In this document: piece after piece, positions 1 to 11,756 of the stretch | Layout: every line of letters starts with the position of its first letter | Position numbering within the stretch: position 1 is the first letter of the stretch | Source of the DNA: Colletotrichum lupini | Taxonomy: Eukaryota > Ascomycota > Sordariomycetes > Glomerellales > Glomerellaceae | Assembly: GCF_023278565.1 (NCBI RefSeq) | Contig: NC_064675.1 | Location: forward strand, 6,138,001-6,202,000 | Direction of reading: 5' to 3' | Length of the DNA: 64,000 bases | Translations under genes and position numbers: made by a program | Notes under the pieces: generated by a model | Database searches by the model: none | Seen by the model: the letters and a program-made list of their open reading frames with translations, nothing else | What the model was told of the DNA's origin: nothing

Positions 1-1156
1 TGGCGACTCCAAGACCAAAGTCCTGCTCGTCGAGCAGAGGCTTGACACAACTCTTGACGCCGTTCTCGAATATGTCCTTGGGCAGCCTCGGCTCCGCACA
101 AGCAGGCCGCCCGATGCCCACGCCATCGAGTCCAGCCTGCAAGATATCAACCATGGCGCCGACTGAGCGGACGCCACCCGTGACGTAGGTCCTGGTCTTG
201 CTCACGTGAGGCACGATCTTCTCCGCGAAGTCGAGGAAGAAGGCCTCACGGGCCCTTGTGCTCTCTCTCTTGTGGTGCCACCCAGAGCTCTCGTACGTCC
301 CGCCGCTCAGCTCGACAAAGTCAAACTTGTGCTCCTCCAAGAGCTGGCACAGCTCTGCAGCTTCATCGGTCGTGAATCCGGACTCCTGGAACTCGACGCT
401 GTTGATCTTGATGCCCATGACGAACCCGGGGCCCGTCCGCGCGCGGATGCTGTCGGCGACGTCGGTGATGAATCGAGCCCGGTTCCTCAGCGAACCGCCG
501 TACTCGTCCGTCCGCTTGTTCGTCGTCTGCGAGAGGAACTGCGCCATCAGATAGCCGTGTGCGCCGTGGAGCTGGAGGCCGTCGAATCCGGCCTTTTCGA
601 GGTACTCGGCGCAGTGCACGAAGCCTTCCGTGAGCTTCTTGATCTCCTCCAACGTCGCCGCATGCGGCTTGGCGAACGTCATGCCCCCAAAGTCCGTCAC
701 CAGCTGGACATCCGAGGCGGAGACAGGGTCCGACTGGATGGCGCTGACGACCTGACGTCCCGGGTGGCCGACTTGTGCGAGGAGGAGAGAGCCTCCGGCC
801 TTACCCGCCGCAGCTATGCGGCGCCAAGTCTCGAAGCGCTCGTCACCCTCGACGGGCTGGTGCTCAAGGGAGATGGCTGGATTTCCGGGTGCCTCGAGGT
901 GGGCCGGGTCGATCATTACGTTGCCCGTGAGGAGGACGCCCCAGCGGCCGGTACCCCAGTTGCGGTAGAGGTTCAGGAACTCTTCGGTGGGAGCGCCGCG
1001 CTTGGAGGGGTTGGCGACATCCCATGTGCACACACGCTCTGACATGGCGCCCTTCATGAGGCGGTTCGGGGCGACGGCCGTCGAGAAGGGGAAGCTCAGC
1101 GGCTGGGCCAGAGGTGTCGGGTCGACATCCTGTCGGCCGGGATAACGGGGAGTCAT
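1..1156 (-). CDS. NADH:flavin oxidoreductase, old yellow enzyme family (3' part missing)
   Basis: Reading the minus strand from ATG at 1156-1154 gives an uninterrupted frame of about 385 codons that leaves the window at base 1 with no stop, so the C-terminus is missing. The family folds as an FMN-binding TIM barrel and reduces activated C=C bonds with NAD(P)H. Seen: MKGAMSE early in the chain, LAQVGHPGRQ (the N-terminal FMN-site region), HGAHGYLMAQFLS, the NKRTDEYGGSLRNRARF stretch typical of the family, then VTGGVRS and DGVGIGRPA near the phosphate-binding loop. The HGAH motif supplies the substrate-binding His in related enzymes (known of the family). No intron is needed. The frame on the opposite strand at 206-1042 is only its shadow. 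The physiological substrate cannot be told; fungal relatives range from detoxifying reductases to secondary-metabolism enzymes. Confidence 0.9.
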   Translation of the reverse strand, partial: MTPRYPGRQDVDPTPLAQPLSFPFSTAVAPNRLMKGAMSERVCTWDVANPSKRGAPTEEFLNLYRNWGTGRWGVLLTGNVMIDPAHLEAPGNPAISLEHQPVEGDERFETWRRIAAAGKAGGSLLLAQVGHPGRQVVSAIQSDPVSASDVQLVTDFGGMTFAKPHAATLEEIKKLTEGFVHCAEYLEKAGFDGLQLHGAHGYLMAQFLSQTTNKRTDEYGGSLRNRARFITDVADSIRARTGPGFVMGIKINSVEFQESGFTTDEAAELCQLLEEHKFDFVELSGGTYESSGWHHKRESTRAREAFFLDFAEKIVPHVSKTRTYVTGGVRSVGAMVDILQAGLDGVGIGRPACAEPRLPKDIFENGVKSCVKPLLDEQDFGLGVA

Positions 1157-4100
1157 CTTAAGGTTATGATTGCTGACGACTTTCTCTCGGTAGGAATCTG
1201 ATCTGCCGCAGACTTGTATTCCACGGGTGAAGATGCTATTCGTGACGGGTTCAGGCTCGACGATTCGACGATTCACTCGATTGGATGATTGCAGAGAAAT
1301 GCAGAAGCCAGCACTTTACTTGCGAGCCAGGCCCTACATATGGAACGACCGACCACTCGGGGAGGGGGGCCCTTCGACAGCAAACGTGTGGATCTATATC
1401 TGTGGTCCGTCCCATTCGAATTCCGTTGCGGAAAGGGTTGCGCACATCGTGTGGATTTGGCTAGGCACTCCCGCTGGGAATTCCGTTTCCTTGGGCCTAG
1501 AATCAGGTTCCGGCCAAAGGCCTCCCGCGCCTCCAGGCCGCGCAGCTCGTCCGAGACGGAGGAGCAAAAACCTTGGGAAATCGAATCCACTGCGGCAAAA
1601 CGCATTGCTGAAGATATGCAGGCATTTGCCTCGGCATTAGAACTTGGAAGGAGGGCAATGGATTTTGCTGCCGTCTTTTTCTTTTCTCCCCCCTGCACCC
1701 CAGTTTAGGTGCCGGGCCTTGTGGGGGGACACACCGATACAGCGAAAGCAATCGAAGGCGGTGCGGGCCGGTCAGGGGTGTGTGTAAGTTACCGACTCTT
1801 TGGTGGCGTTTGAACATGTCACCGCTCTTTGGGGTACGGATAGATTTGTCGAGCCGGCCTACAGACCCCGTCTCGTGAGGTGGGATTGAGTTGTATTGTC
1901 TGGTTCTTCAGCCGAAGTTTCGACGAAGCTATAACTACTCTTTTACTCAGCCGGTGGACGCTATGTTGACGGGGTGGCTCATGATTTTTGCAAAGCGGGT
2001 AACTTCCGGTGTCAACCACAACTCGTTCACTCAAAGCTCGTGTATCAGAAAGCGCTGTGGTGGCTTTGGGTCGCGAATTCCGTCTCAATCTTCATGCCAT
2101 AACACGACCGAGAAGCTTAGTCGGCCGCGTCCGTCTGCTGAAGAAAGTTGGCCTTGAGTTGACATGACTAGCGGGGTTGAATTGACAGTTGGGCGGCGGA
2201 CCCCTCCTGTTCCCACCGTCCCCCCCCTTCCCCTACTAACCGCGGTTCATCCTAGCCTTGAGATGAGGGGCTTGGTCTTCTTGGGCCCATTTTCTCTTCT
2301 TCCTCGTAACGTTATAGCTGATGCTTATAAATCCGAGAGTTTTTTGAGTCAAACAATCCAGATGTGTTTCTCGTTCGTGTTCTTTACTAATTGAGGTCGG
2401 GTGGATGTCATGCCAAATAGAAATAGGCAAGCGCTACGGAGTATTTCCGACGAAATTCGAGGAAACTTGGACTCGGGGTGATTGTAGCCAGTCCTGCACG
2501 TAAACCATCTCGTCTTCACTTGATACAAAGTTCCCATCATACCTTGGTCCTTGGTACGAATGTTCGTTTGTTTTATTCTCAGTAAAGCCACATGCCAAAG
2601 CGGAGTGACTGCTTCAAGTTCTTGAAACAAGGTCCCTTGTTCACCTAAAGGCCTTGATTGAAGGGATCATTGGGTGAGAGCTAGAGCGTCGACTAGTCTC
2701 ATCTCGTTGGTCGAGTTGGCAAGACGCCGCATACCAAATAACCGAATGTGCGCCTGCAGAAGGCACAGGTTGCGGTTTTCTAAATGCAGGGTTTTTAAGT
2801 TCCTACTAGTCTGAGCTCTAGAGCTTCAGAGGAGGGAGGCTGAGCATTGCTCAAGAGGTGAGCCGGGACAGGCTTTTCTACTTCACGTGGACCTATATCG
2901 TGGGAGCTTCTCGCTCGAGACTATTTCGGGTCGAATGACGTGCAGTATGGTCTCTTGGTTTTCTAGCTAGCTGAGGCCGATGCGAATCTAGACTTGCAAA
3001 AGTTGGTATACGTAGCGGCTTGCACAGCTTCCCTCACGCATAGGTTGAAAGCTATTGGGGAAAGAGTGAGAGGAGGAGTCTGGGAGGTGATCTCTTCCAA
3101 TCTTAACAATGCGGAGTTACAAACTGTACACATCATACTAACCACACCGAGAATGAAAAACATATCTATCTACTCATAACAGAATCATGAAAAGGGTAAT
3201 GAATCCCCTTCCGCAACCTTGTGGGGGCGTAAGAAACCCAAAAGGTTGGATAGGTTCCCACATCCTCTCTGCAAGAAATCTCGCCTCAACGATAGAAGAA
3301 AGGCAGAAAAAATGCCGACTATATTCACGGCATCTTCCCTTTCCGGCCCAAATTACATCCTGGATTCAGCGGACCCTCTACCTCGGTAAAGTCGAGGGAC
3401 GAGTAAGCAAGCAGAGGAGTGCCTTCAACTCCCAGGAGTAGGCGAACCCAACGGCTGCTGGTATCGTTGCCAATGATGATGGACTTGCACAAGTCTTCTA
3501 GTCAAACGGCAGAGTCTTTGTCTCTCGCGACGCAATGGACACGGCGTTCGTGGGCCAAATCTTTTTGGTCTCACGATCCACAACGAATGTAAATACAGAA
3601 AAGACGATTTACTTGAAAGCATAGAACCTGGTCAGCTCGCCGCCCGTTGTTTGCTGGTTCCCTCTCTTCGTACCTCCCGCCCGTGAGAACCTAGAGAGAA
3701 AGGGAGGAGATTAAAAGCCCAAGAACCATGGCTACAAGAAAGACTACCCTAGGAACTCAACATCCACACAACACAACCCCCCCTTCCCTGGATCCCAATT
3801 TCAAGCTGAATGAAGGACTCAACGTCCTTCTCTACTGTCGTACTTCACGGAGATTCAACACCTGTCCCCAAATCACGAGAACCCCATTCTTGAAGTCGAA
3901 CTTACCAGCGAGTCCAAACTCTCCAAAGGGTTTCCCACATGAGAACGTCAAAGAGACACACTTTCAAGTTGAGCCACCAAACTCAGACAGACACTTCATA
4001 CGTTCGTGGCGACAGTAGCATCGCAGCAAAGGGAAGGCGAAAAACACAATCACAGTCGTATCCTCTTCTTCCTCGACGGAAGACAATATCAGACGATGAT

Positions 4101-4495
4101 GAAGTGACCTCTACAAGTCTGGACACGAGACGTTATCAATATCATACCTGGCAAACACACACACACACACACACACAGCGAGTGAGAACATAATCTTTCT
4201 TTTTGTCATTTGTGTCGTTTCATTTCTAATGCCTCCCTCAAAACTCCAAGGCGATGCGGCCAGTGGATATGTTAAACAAAGAAAAGTGGCCAAGATAAGA
4301 GAAGGAAGGGAAGAGAGAAAGAGCGAGAGAGAAGATTCCTAATTGCCCTTCCACCCCCTGTCAATGAACCCTCCCCCTTTCCATTCATACGCTTTTAATA
4401 ACGCGTTTTCCACAACATACCAAGCCCCCTCATACCGCACACCCTTCTGACCATTGCCATCCATGCCTTACACACCATCCCCCCTCACCCTCTAT
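1157..4495. other. Intergenic region, no gene seen
   Basis: This 3.3-kb stretch is the upstream side of the flavin oxidoreductase gene and the 3' side of LOS1. Only short frames without recognisable sequence are present. It holds an AC dinucleotide repeat at 4155-4177. The last 150 bases before the LOS1 stop are C/T-rich on the plus strand and probably include its 3' UTR. Confidence 0.6.
4155..4177. repeat. (AC)n microsatellite
   Basis: Uninterrupted AC dinucleotides over about 23 bases, in the spacer downstream of LOS1. Confidence 0.95.
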
Positions 4496-7400
4496 CTACC
4501 TGCGGCTCTTCAGAAGCCCCTGCAGGTAACTCGAGAATCCCTTCCTGTCCGTGGACGTTGACATGGACCTCAAAAAGTCGGATCCGTCGATACCCAAGTG
4601 CGGGAACAGGGAGGACTGTAGGTGCTGGATAAACATCTCTCCCGTCTTGAGGTAGATGGCCTGCTCGAGGCCGGCGATCTCGTTGAGGACCTGCTTGCTC
4701 TGAGCGTCGTTCTGCGGCCTAAAGTTGGGGTCCTGGAAGACTTCCCAGCAGAGCGGGTGGAAACGGTCAATCATGAAGCGGTCGAAGCCCGGGATGGTCG
4801 GGTTCGGGGAACCGCTGGGCGCCTCCGGGTTCTCGGCAATCTTTGCGCAGTCAGGTCCGCCCCAGACGACAACCATGCGTGCCAAAACGCTAAAGGCCAA
4901 CCGGCTGGGCCCAATGTTCTCTGCTACGAGAGTCCTGCCGAGGGTAATGACAGAGTTGATGAGCGACTCGAAGAAACCCTGGTTGGCCTCGCTGATGAAA
5001 ACGGACTGCAGTTCGTTGTTCAGGATAACCAGCAGGAAGGACAGGTATTCCCTCCGTAACTCGCCAAGCTGGATCTCGTCGTCTGTACCAGTGACTGGTT
5101 CGGACAGGCCGGCAAAGATTCTCTGCAGCAGGGGAGTGAGAAGCATGTTCAAGACATTATAAATCTCCGTTTTGAAGCCAAAGACAATCTGGTCAAGGAG
5201 TCGTAGGAAAATAGCCATCTCATCCTTGGAGGAACTTTGGGACAGGAATCCTTCAATCCACTGAGGAAGCTGCGGCAGCACAGCGGATCCGAGGACGCCT
5301 AGCAACTTAGAGAAGGATGCTCGGCAAGCAGTGCGAATGTCGGTGGAGTTGTTCAACTCGCTCAGGGCAATCAAGATGGCTTCGGCGGCTCTCGAGAATT
5401 CATCAGACACAAGCTTGTCCGGGGGCGGCCGGTTCTGGACCGAGGTGCTGCCGGGCTGCCAGTCAGAGAAGCCATGGGCGAGGCGGCCAAGCGCCAGGAT
5501 GATGTGATGTATTTGGAGAATGGCCTGGGCATCGTTCGCTTTCGCCTTTGGCAGATGGGATTCCATGTCACTGAACAAAGGATTCAACACAAGGCGGGCA
5601 TAGTATGCCTGTTTGTCTGCAGGTGTGCTTCCAGTCGACGCAATGCAACCAATGGCCTCAAACAAGTAAAGCTGGCTTGTGAACAGGGCGTCCGCAGAGT
5701 GATCAGACTCATCTGAGGACATGTCATCGTCTCCGTTACTCTCTGATACCTCAGCCTTGATCGGCAGGAGGTCACTGATGGATTGGATGACAGTTTCTGC
5801 CACATTGCCGACCTGGGCTCTGAGGAATTTGACAAATCTCTGGAAAAGGTACCAGGATCGTGTCTTGATGCGCACGTGGTCGTGGTGAACCAGCCGCACA
5901 AAGTTCTCGAGGACTTGGGGGATGTACTCTTGGCGGGCGTCAAATACTTGCCAGTACCGGACACAGATCTCCATATACTGGAGCAGAATCGCGGGGTGGG
6001 GGAAGTTTGCAATTCCTGTAAAACTGTTAGGCACTTGGCTCGAGTAAATATGAAGGGAATTGACTTACCGGACTCAACCATCTTGGTCACCATGATGGTC
6101 AGCCGTTCTGTTGCTGTGCTCGAGGGCTGGCTCTTGGTGCCCAGCCCTTGGTTAGGCAGCGCGAGTTCGCCAAACAGATACATCTCGTGGAGCGCAAGAT
6201 CCAAATCTCTCCAGTCCATCTGGGACCCTTGCTGGTCAAGCGTTGTGAAGGTCTGTGAAACGAGGTTGCTGAGGACATCGATGTAAAGCTCTTGGTCTAC
6301 AGCAGCAACAGTCTTTTGGAGAACTTGCAACCGCTTCCGCAGCTCCTGGAACTCGGCCTCATCCGTTTGTTCGTCTTCGTCACCCCAGTTAGAGGTCTCG
6401 TCGTAGCGCATCTTCATAATAATGGCGTTAAGAATAGGAGGAAGCATCTCCTTGTAAGAAGCCGGCAGGTTGGCGCCGACCTTTCGCAGGAGGGTAAGGA
6501 GGTCGGTCAGAGAGGGGATGACTGTCGAGCAAACCTCGTCGTACTCGTCAGAGAAGAATCGGAGAAGGAAGGGTAGGAAATCGTGAAGATGTTGCTCGGA
6601 CTTGGCTCTGGTGTCTTCGCTAGCCTGGCCGTCCTCGAGCGCGCGCACAATATCAGCCATGACGGTGTTAACGAGCTTAGCGACAGCCTCGGCAAGATCG
6701 GTATCGTATTGGGGCGTAGACTTGAGCTCGCTCAGAGGGGCGCTGGCGATGAGCTGAGCCACGATATCGCGCAGGTTGAGGAACGAGATGAGTTCCATCT
6801 TCTCGGGGCCCCTCATCTTCTTGCCCACAATCTCGGTGAGAGTGTCAATGGCGGCGTCCCGAACCTTGTCCTCGCTGCCAGATCGATTTGTCCGTCCAAC
6901 GACAGGAAGCAAAAGGTTGAGCATTTCCTGGTTCACAATCAAGGAAATGTCCATCCAGCTGATCCATTTACCAATGACCTTGAGAATCATCTCAACAATC
7001 ACATCACTCTGGCTCGAGTACTGCGCCAGCAAGTCCTTCCATGACTGAGCAATCTTCTGGACGTCACGCTCTCGCAGCTGATCCTTCAAGTCGGTATTGC
7101 GCTTCGCGTCGTTGCTATTGCGCGTCAACAGCATGTCGGCAATCTCGTCGTGGACAGAGCCAATGATTCGCAAGTAGAGAACGACACCGGCCGTGTTATT
7201 GGGGCTGCTGGCAATGGCCAAAAAGTCGTCGATGAAGGACTCCCAGCCATCGTTGTAGAGGAAGACGAAGAGGTAGGTAAGGGTCTGCGAGAGCTTATTC
7301 TGCAGGTGGGAGGGGTCGACCTGGTCTTGCAGGTTCTGGCCGTAGATGTTGCGGACGTATTCGAGGAGGTTGTCCTTTAGCCACGAGAGGCTGTTGCGGT

Positions 7401-7911
7401 CGAGGCCTTGTGTGTAAATCGCATAATTAACAACTTCCAAGCAGAAGAGGCGGACGACCTCGGAAGGGCGTTGTAATCTGGTGAAGAGGGTGGTGCAGAC
7501 CTGCCAGCCTTGGGGGTCGGCTCGCAGCTGGTTCAGGTAGTCGAAAGCTTGTTGCTTGAGGTTTTGGTCGCTACCGACGTTGAACGCGGCCTCGACGGCA
7601 TTCTCAATCTGTGCGACAGGTGGGGTCAGCTCTGGTCCATGTGCGACGAGATCCATTCTGGTCTTGGGGATGCCATGTTGAGAGCTCCCGTCTCCGTGGT
7701 CAGGCTTGAGTCACCGGAGTGAAGGCCGGCGGCGGCGGTCAGACCATGGAGGCAGCGGGCGGTGGTGGGAGGAAGGAAGAGGAGGAGGGGTGATGATGGA
7801 GGTCGGAATGGCGGGGCACAAGGCCAACGATTTTGAGGCAGCCCAAGCCCAACCAGAAAGCAGCAGGGTAAATCGCAAAAAGAGGCGCTGCAAACGTACC
7901 TGAGCGTCCAT
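4496..7911 (-). CDS. LOS1: Exportin-T / tRNA exportin
   Basis: Karyopherin that carries mature tRNA out of the nucleus with Ran-GTP. I build three coding exons: 7911-7900, 7608-6069 and 6015-4496, giving 1023 residues, the usual family size. Intron 1 (7899-7609, 291 nt) has a GTACGT donor; intron 2 (6068-6016, 53 nt) has GTAAGT. Exon 1 codes only MDAQ and joins exactly to IENAVEAAF, which matches how I know fungal LOS1 proteins to begin; the alternative ATG at 7656 lies in intron 1 and is in frame with exon 2. Seen: an N-terminal importin-like helical stretch (LFTRLQRPSEVVRLFCLEVVNYAI) and long alpha-solenoid sequence to the end (YLQGLLKSRR). The acidic NGDDDMSSDESD insert is a species-variable loop. 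It stands alone on the minus strand, with the next gene about 1.9 kb upstream. Confidence 0.93.
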
Positions 7912-8236
7912 GTTCAAGACGGTGTTTGCCCCCGAAGAGAGGTAGCGGGTTGTAGAAATGGTGATCAAGAGAAGGTTATTGTGAGAAACCGTAGACGAAG
8001 ACTAGTTTATTTTTTTCTTGTCGGTATCGAAATGCTGCTATAATCCTGGCAGCCCTCCAAGCTGTGCACTCAGCATTCTTGCTTGGGGTAAAAGCGGCGA
8101 CGTGGAAGCTACCGAGAACTCATGGCCCGGTTCGGATGGATAGATGATAAGTAATGAGGTAAGTTATCGGTACAACGTATCCGTAAGGTAGGCAGACCGA
8201 ATGAGGCAGCGGATGTCGGGTTGGTTGGGAGATTGT

Positions 8237-8254
8237 ACACACACACACACACAC
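8237..8254. repeat. (AC)n microsatellite
   Basis: Nine AC units in the LOS1 upstream region. Confidence 0.95.
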
Positions 8255-8540
8255 GCGAGGAGTACTTTGGTCGGAGACGAGGGGTTGGTGGGTTGTTGTG
8301 CCGAGGTGAAGTCGAAATGCAAATCCAGGCGAGGTGAAGTGTGCAAGTGCTCGAAGCGATCGTCGGTCGGCCTGGGTTATTTGCAAAAGCGGTCGGTGAA
8401 GAGGGATCAAGTGTGGGAGCGAAATGAGCGGGAGAGGGAAAGAGACATGGTGGTGGTGCAAGGCTGAGGGGCTATCACAGCACCGCAAGAACAGAAAGAC
8501 TCGGCGGTGGCAGGTGGTGTCTGTCGGTGTCGGTGGGCTC

Positions 8541-8560
8541 TTTTTTTTTTTTTTTTTTTT
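8541..8560. repeat. Poly-T tract (20 nt)
   Basis: An unbroken run of T (A on the LOS1 sense strand), about 630 bases upstream of the LOS1 start. It may be a nucleosome-excluding promoter tract; that role is inferred. Confidence 0.9.
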
Positions 8561-9795
8561 CCTCCTGTCTCCTTCCCAGTCACTATTATTTTTACTAGGT
8601 AGGTCCCTCTCGGCCAGTTTCCTCTAATCGCAACCCCCCAGGGCCAAAAGTCGGTCGCTGATGTGCGCACCTCAGTGAGTCTCGTGCACAACAACAAGTG
8701 GGGTCAACTCTTGGTCTGTGGGCATCTGGACAATCTTAAACACCTCACAGTCTGATTGATGCCTGTCGGCCGGACTGGACACAACTGAAGATGAGAAGCT
8801 AATTTCAATGAGGGGCCAAGGAAGCACAACACATCCCACTGCATCTCCCTGTACGTTGCCTGCAAGGGAGCGCCAAGCTTCTTTATGGCATGTCTTTCCG
8901 CTGGCAGTCCGCCGAGGGCGGGGTTCCTGGCTTGCTGTCCCTCTGTATCCGTACGCAGTATTCCTCTCCTCTCCTCTTGAATCCAGCTCGGCCAAGAAGG
9001 TACCTTAATACAACAATACCTGTGATACACCATCTATATCCGAAATGGTTTAACCCGGCAAATTATCGGCCAAGTCTTCCAGGTTCACTTGATCCGGACA
9101 GGAACACTGTTGTTTGTGATACAATCCAGGTTATGCCTCGGGCACTTGTTAGTTAGCCTATTCGGTAATATCGTGGAAAGATCCAGAAGCCAAACATCCC
9201 ACTACGATATCCGCACCCGCCCCTATTCTCCCACTGCCCCTCACCTCACCCCTCATTTTGACCATTTCGACAGTGTGCGCTCCCCCAGCTTGGGTGATCC
9301 AGGTCAGCCCTATTAAAAAATCTACGCTAACAACCCATGCGGTTCTCGTTCCTGCCCGCCTATTCCACCTCGATTTCTACAGAGTACGCAGTATTATGTA
9401 GAATTTCCCCTGCGGTACTGTCAAGGTTGCCTCGGAAACAGGTCTTCGTCTCTGGGCGTTTGAGCACCAAAATCCTGTGCTCGAGTTGCGATTGTCACAG
9501 AGGACCCTGCTGCAGGCTCTTGATATCGGATGAAACTATTCTGTTGGCCTTCTAGAAGGTCCATGACATATACAAGAGACGTTCCCACGCGCTCGCCCAG
9601 TAGGAAAAGTGATGACCAAACGCCCTTGACAAGTTTTGAGACGGTAAAGAGACACAGCACTGTTATTACGCCCATCCAGAGTGCCATATCTGGAAAAAGA
9701 AGTCGTCCCTCCGTAGAGGCAGGGACGAGATGGTGTTTACAAGTGAAGGGAAAGCAACTAGATCGAGACTCTCGCAAGCAACCTGAACCTGAACC

Positions 9796-11756
9796 TTAGC
9801 AAACCCGGACGCCGCAAACCTCGACACCTTTGCCCTCAATATAGGGCCTTCGGTCATAGTACTTGCTCATGAGCTCCTTGACAAACTCCGCATCGTGCGC
9901 GTTCCACACGTCGAGCCCCATACTCTCGAGCGCATCGCTGCCAACTCGTACTGAGCTTCGATCCGACTCGCTGTTAGTCCTCAGAGGAACATCATCGGCA
10001 TCGTCTTCATCGTCCTCGTCTTCGTAGCGATCATCCGAACTCTCCACCACATCAGCCATGACCGTCAGCATTTGCGCTGTCAAACGATGAAAGTACGCAA
10101 TCACGGCGAGCTCCGTCGTTGCTTCATCGATCACGGACCCAGCGGCCGGCCGGGCAACAAGGGACCCAGTCGAGTCTGCCATGCCACCGGATGCCGATGA
10201 CCGGGGTCTCGTATTGGGTTTTGACATGCTCGGAGTGTGGGGCGTTAGACCCAGGTCCGCCAGCAGCGCTGCATCGTGGGCCGCCTCCTCTTGTTCCTCG
10301 CTCCGTGCTTGTTCACCGGCGCTCGCCCACCACATAAAGCCACTGTAGGCCAAAGCTGTCCAACTTGATGGCTCAACAATCTTGTCCAGAGCTTCGTCGC
10401 CTTCGACACTCGAAGCCGGGAAGGCGCCAGTGGTCAGCTTGAAACTCGTTGAGGTTTCTGATCGGGGGCTCTCCGCCGTCATCGGCTTCGGCGTCGTTGG
10501 TGACAGCCTAGCCAAGCCAGCCTTCAAGGCACGGAACCGCCTCAGGTCGCGCTGTGTTGCCTTGACAGGCGTACCGCGGGGACATTCCACAGTTGGCCAG
10601 GCCTTTTCCTTGGCGTTGGGAGCATACGGTGGCGGCATGGTGATGAGCATGTCCCACAGGGTGTCCTTCATGGCGAGGATACTGTCAGTCGTGCAAGCAA
10701 CCCAACCAGAGCCCGCCTCGTCCGCCAGGTCGTCATTGCTATCGACTTTCCGGCGCTTTGAGGCCTCAAAGTCTTCCATCAAGAAGGGGATGTCGTGGAC
10801 TCCAATTGTGAAGAGCGGTCTCAGACGTTGAGAGGACGATGTCGGAGCCAATAAGTCGGCCACTGTCTGGGGAATATTTGATAAAACAGAAATATTGTAC
10901 ACTTAACCGGGTGTCAGTGGATAGGCTACAAGATAGATTCCGGTTCAACGTACCAAAGTTGCAAATCTCTCGTACCGGCGCATGGCACGATATTAATATG
11001 CGCCTCCTCAGCAGAGCTGCTCTGTGGATGGGGAATATGAGTGGCCCGAATGTGTCCAACAACGTCGTCAGGCTCCATGCTGGGTGGTATGGTGAAAGCC
11101 GATGCCCGGTTGGCAGCAGGGAAGCTCCATCTGATGCAGAGCGATTGCGGTTATGATTCGGCTTTTTCGGTTGAGCGGCTTGAGAGCTGAAACTGATTGA
11201 AGGGGACTCCATCGGCGGTCGTTCTTGTTCAGCCCCTTCCTTGGCTCTGTTGTTCTCCCAATAGTCATCAAGAAGAGTAGTGTTTTTGCGATCTTGGGCC
11301 AATTTTCTGATATATGGTCAGCAACAATGTTCCTGTCCTGCTCCAACAAGTGAAAACTTACGATGCAATGTCCTTTAATCCTTCAGCATGCCTCCAGGCG
11401 CGGCCCAGGCGGCCGTAACTGAGGGGGACCAAGACGCCGACAGCAATCATGCGCGCATGTCGCGCCTCCTCCTCATCGCATGGAGTGTTGATGAAAGCGC
11501 TGAGACCCGCATGCTCTCCTTCGTGTACAAAGTATATCAAGTCGTCGGGGACAGTATGCAGACCGGATGGCAAGCTCTTATACTCGACGAGGCCCTCGAG
11601 TTCGATTCCGGTAGCGGATTGTTTCCAAACAATGGTATAGCCAGCTTTCACGTCAAAGTCGATGAGGAAAAGGGCGGATATGGGAGGAAGCTCGGGTTGC
11701 GCATTGCCCGCCGGCAAGCGAACTGAGAGGGAGGGTGGTTCTCGGCGAGAGGGCAT
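9796..11756 (-). CDS. LCHN / DENN-like protein (DUF2347-DUF4484 type)
   Basis: Three exons, 11756-11362, 11306-10954 and 10901-9796, give 617 residues; introns are 55 nt (GTAAGT) and 52 nt (GTACGT), and both junctions keep the frame. Seen: a disordered first 25 residues, then LPPISALFLIDFDVKAGYTIVW, VEYKSLPSGLHTV and DLIYFVHEGEHAGLSAF, which I recognise as the N-terminal uDENN-like module of the LCHN/AVL9-related family. Later come LGRAWRH, the junction REICNF-VYNISVLSNIP, and a C-terminal DUF4484-like half with WTALAYSGFMWWASAGE and an acidic DEDDEDDADD stretch. DENN proteins are generally Rab exchange factors or traffic regulators (known of the family); a role in membrane traffic here is inferred. 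The start at 11756 was chosen because the family motif follows within 30 residues; an upstream open stretch lacks family sequence. Confidence 0.85.

Larger units (their letters stand above)
7912..9795. other. Intergenic region: LOS1 promoter and 3' side of the LCHN-like gene
   Basis: About 1.9 kb with no convincing coding frame. It contains an AC repeat (8237-8254) and a 20-base T run (8541-8560), both expected upstream of a minus-strand gene. Nothing else is recognised. Confidence 0.6.

Noticed and set aside
206..1042. A 278-codon plus-strand frame
   Set aside because: Antisense shadow of the flavin oxidoreductase, whose minus-strand translation is clearly a family member.
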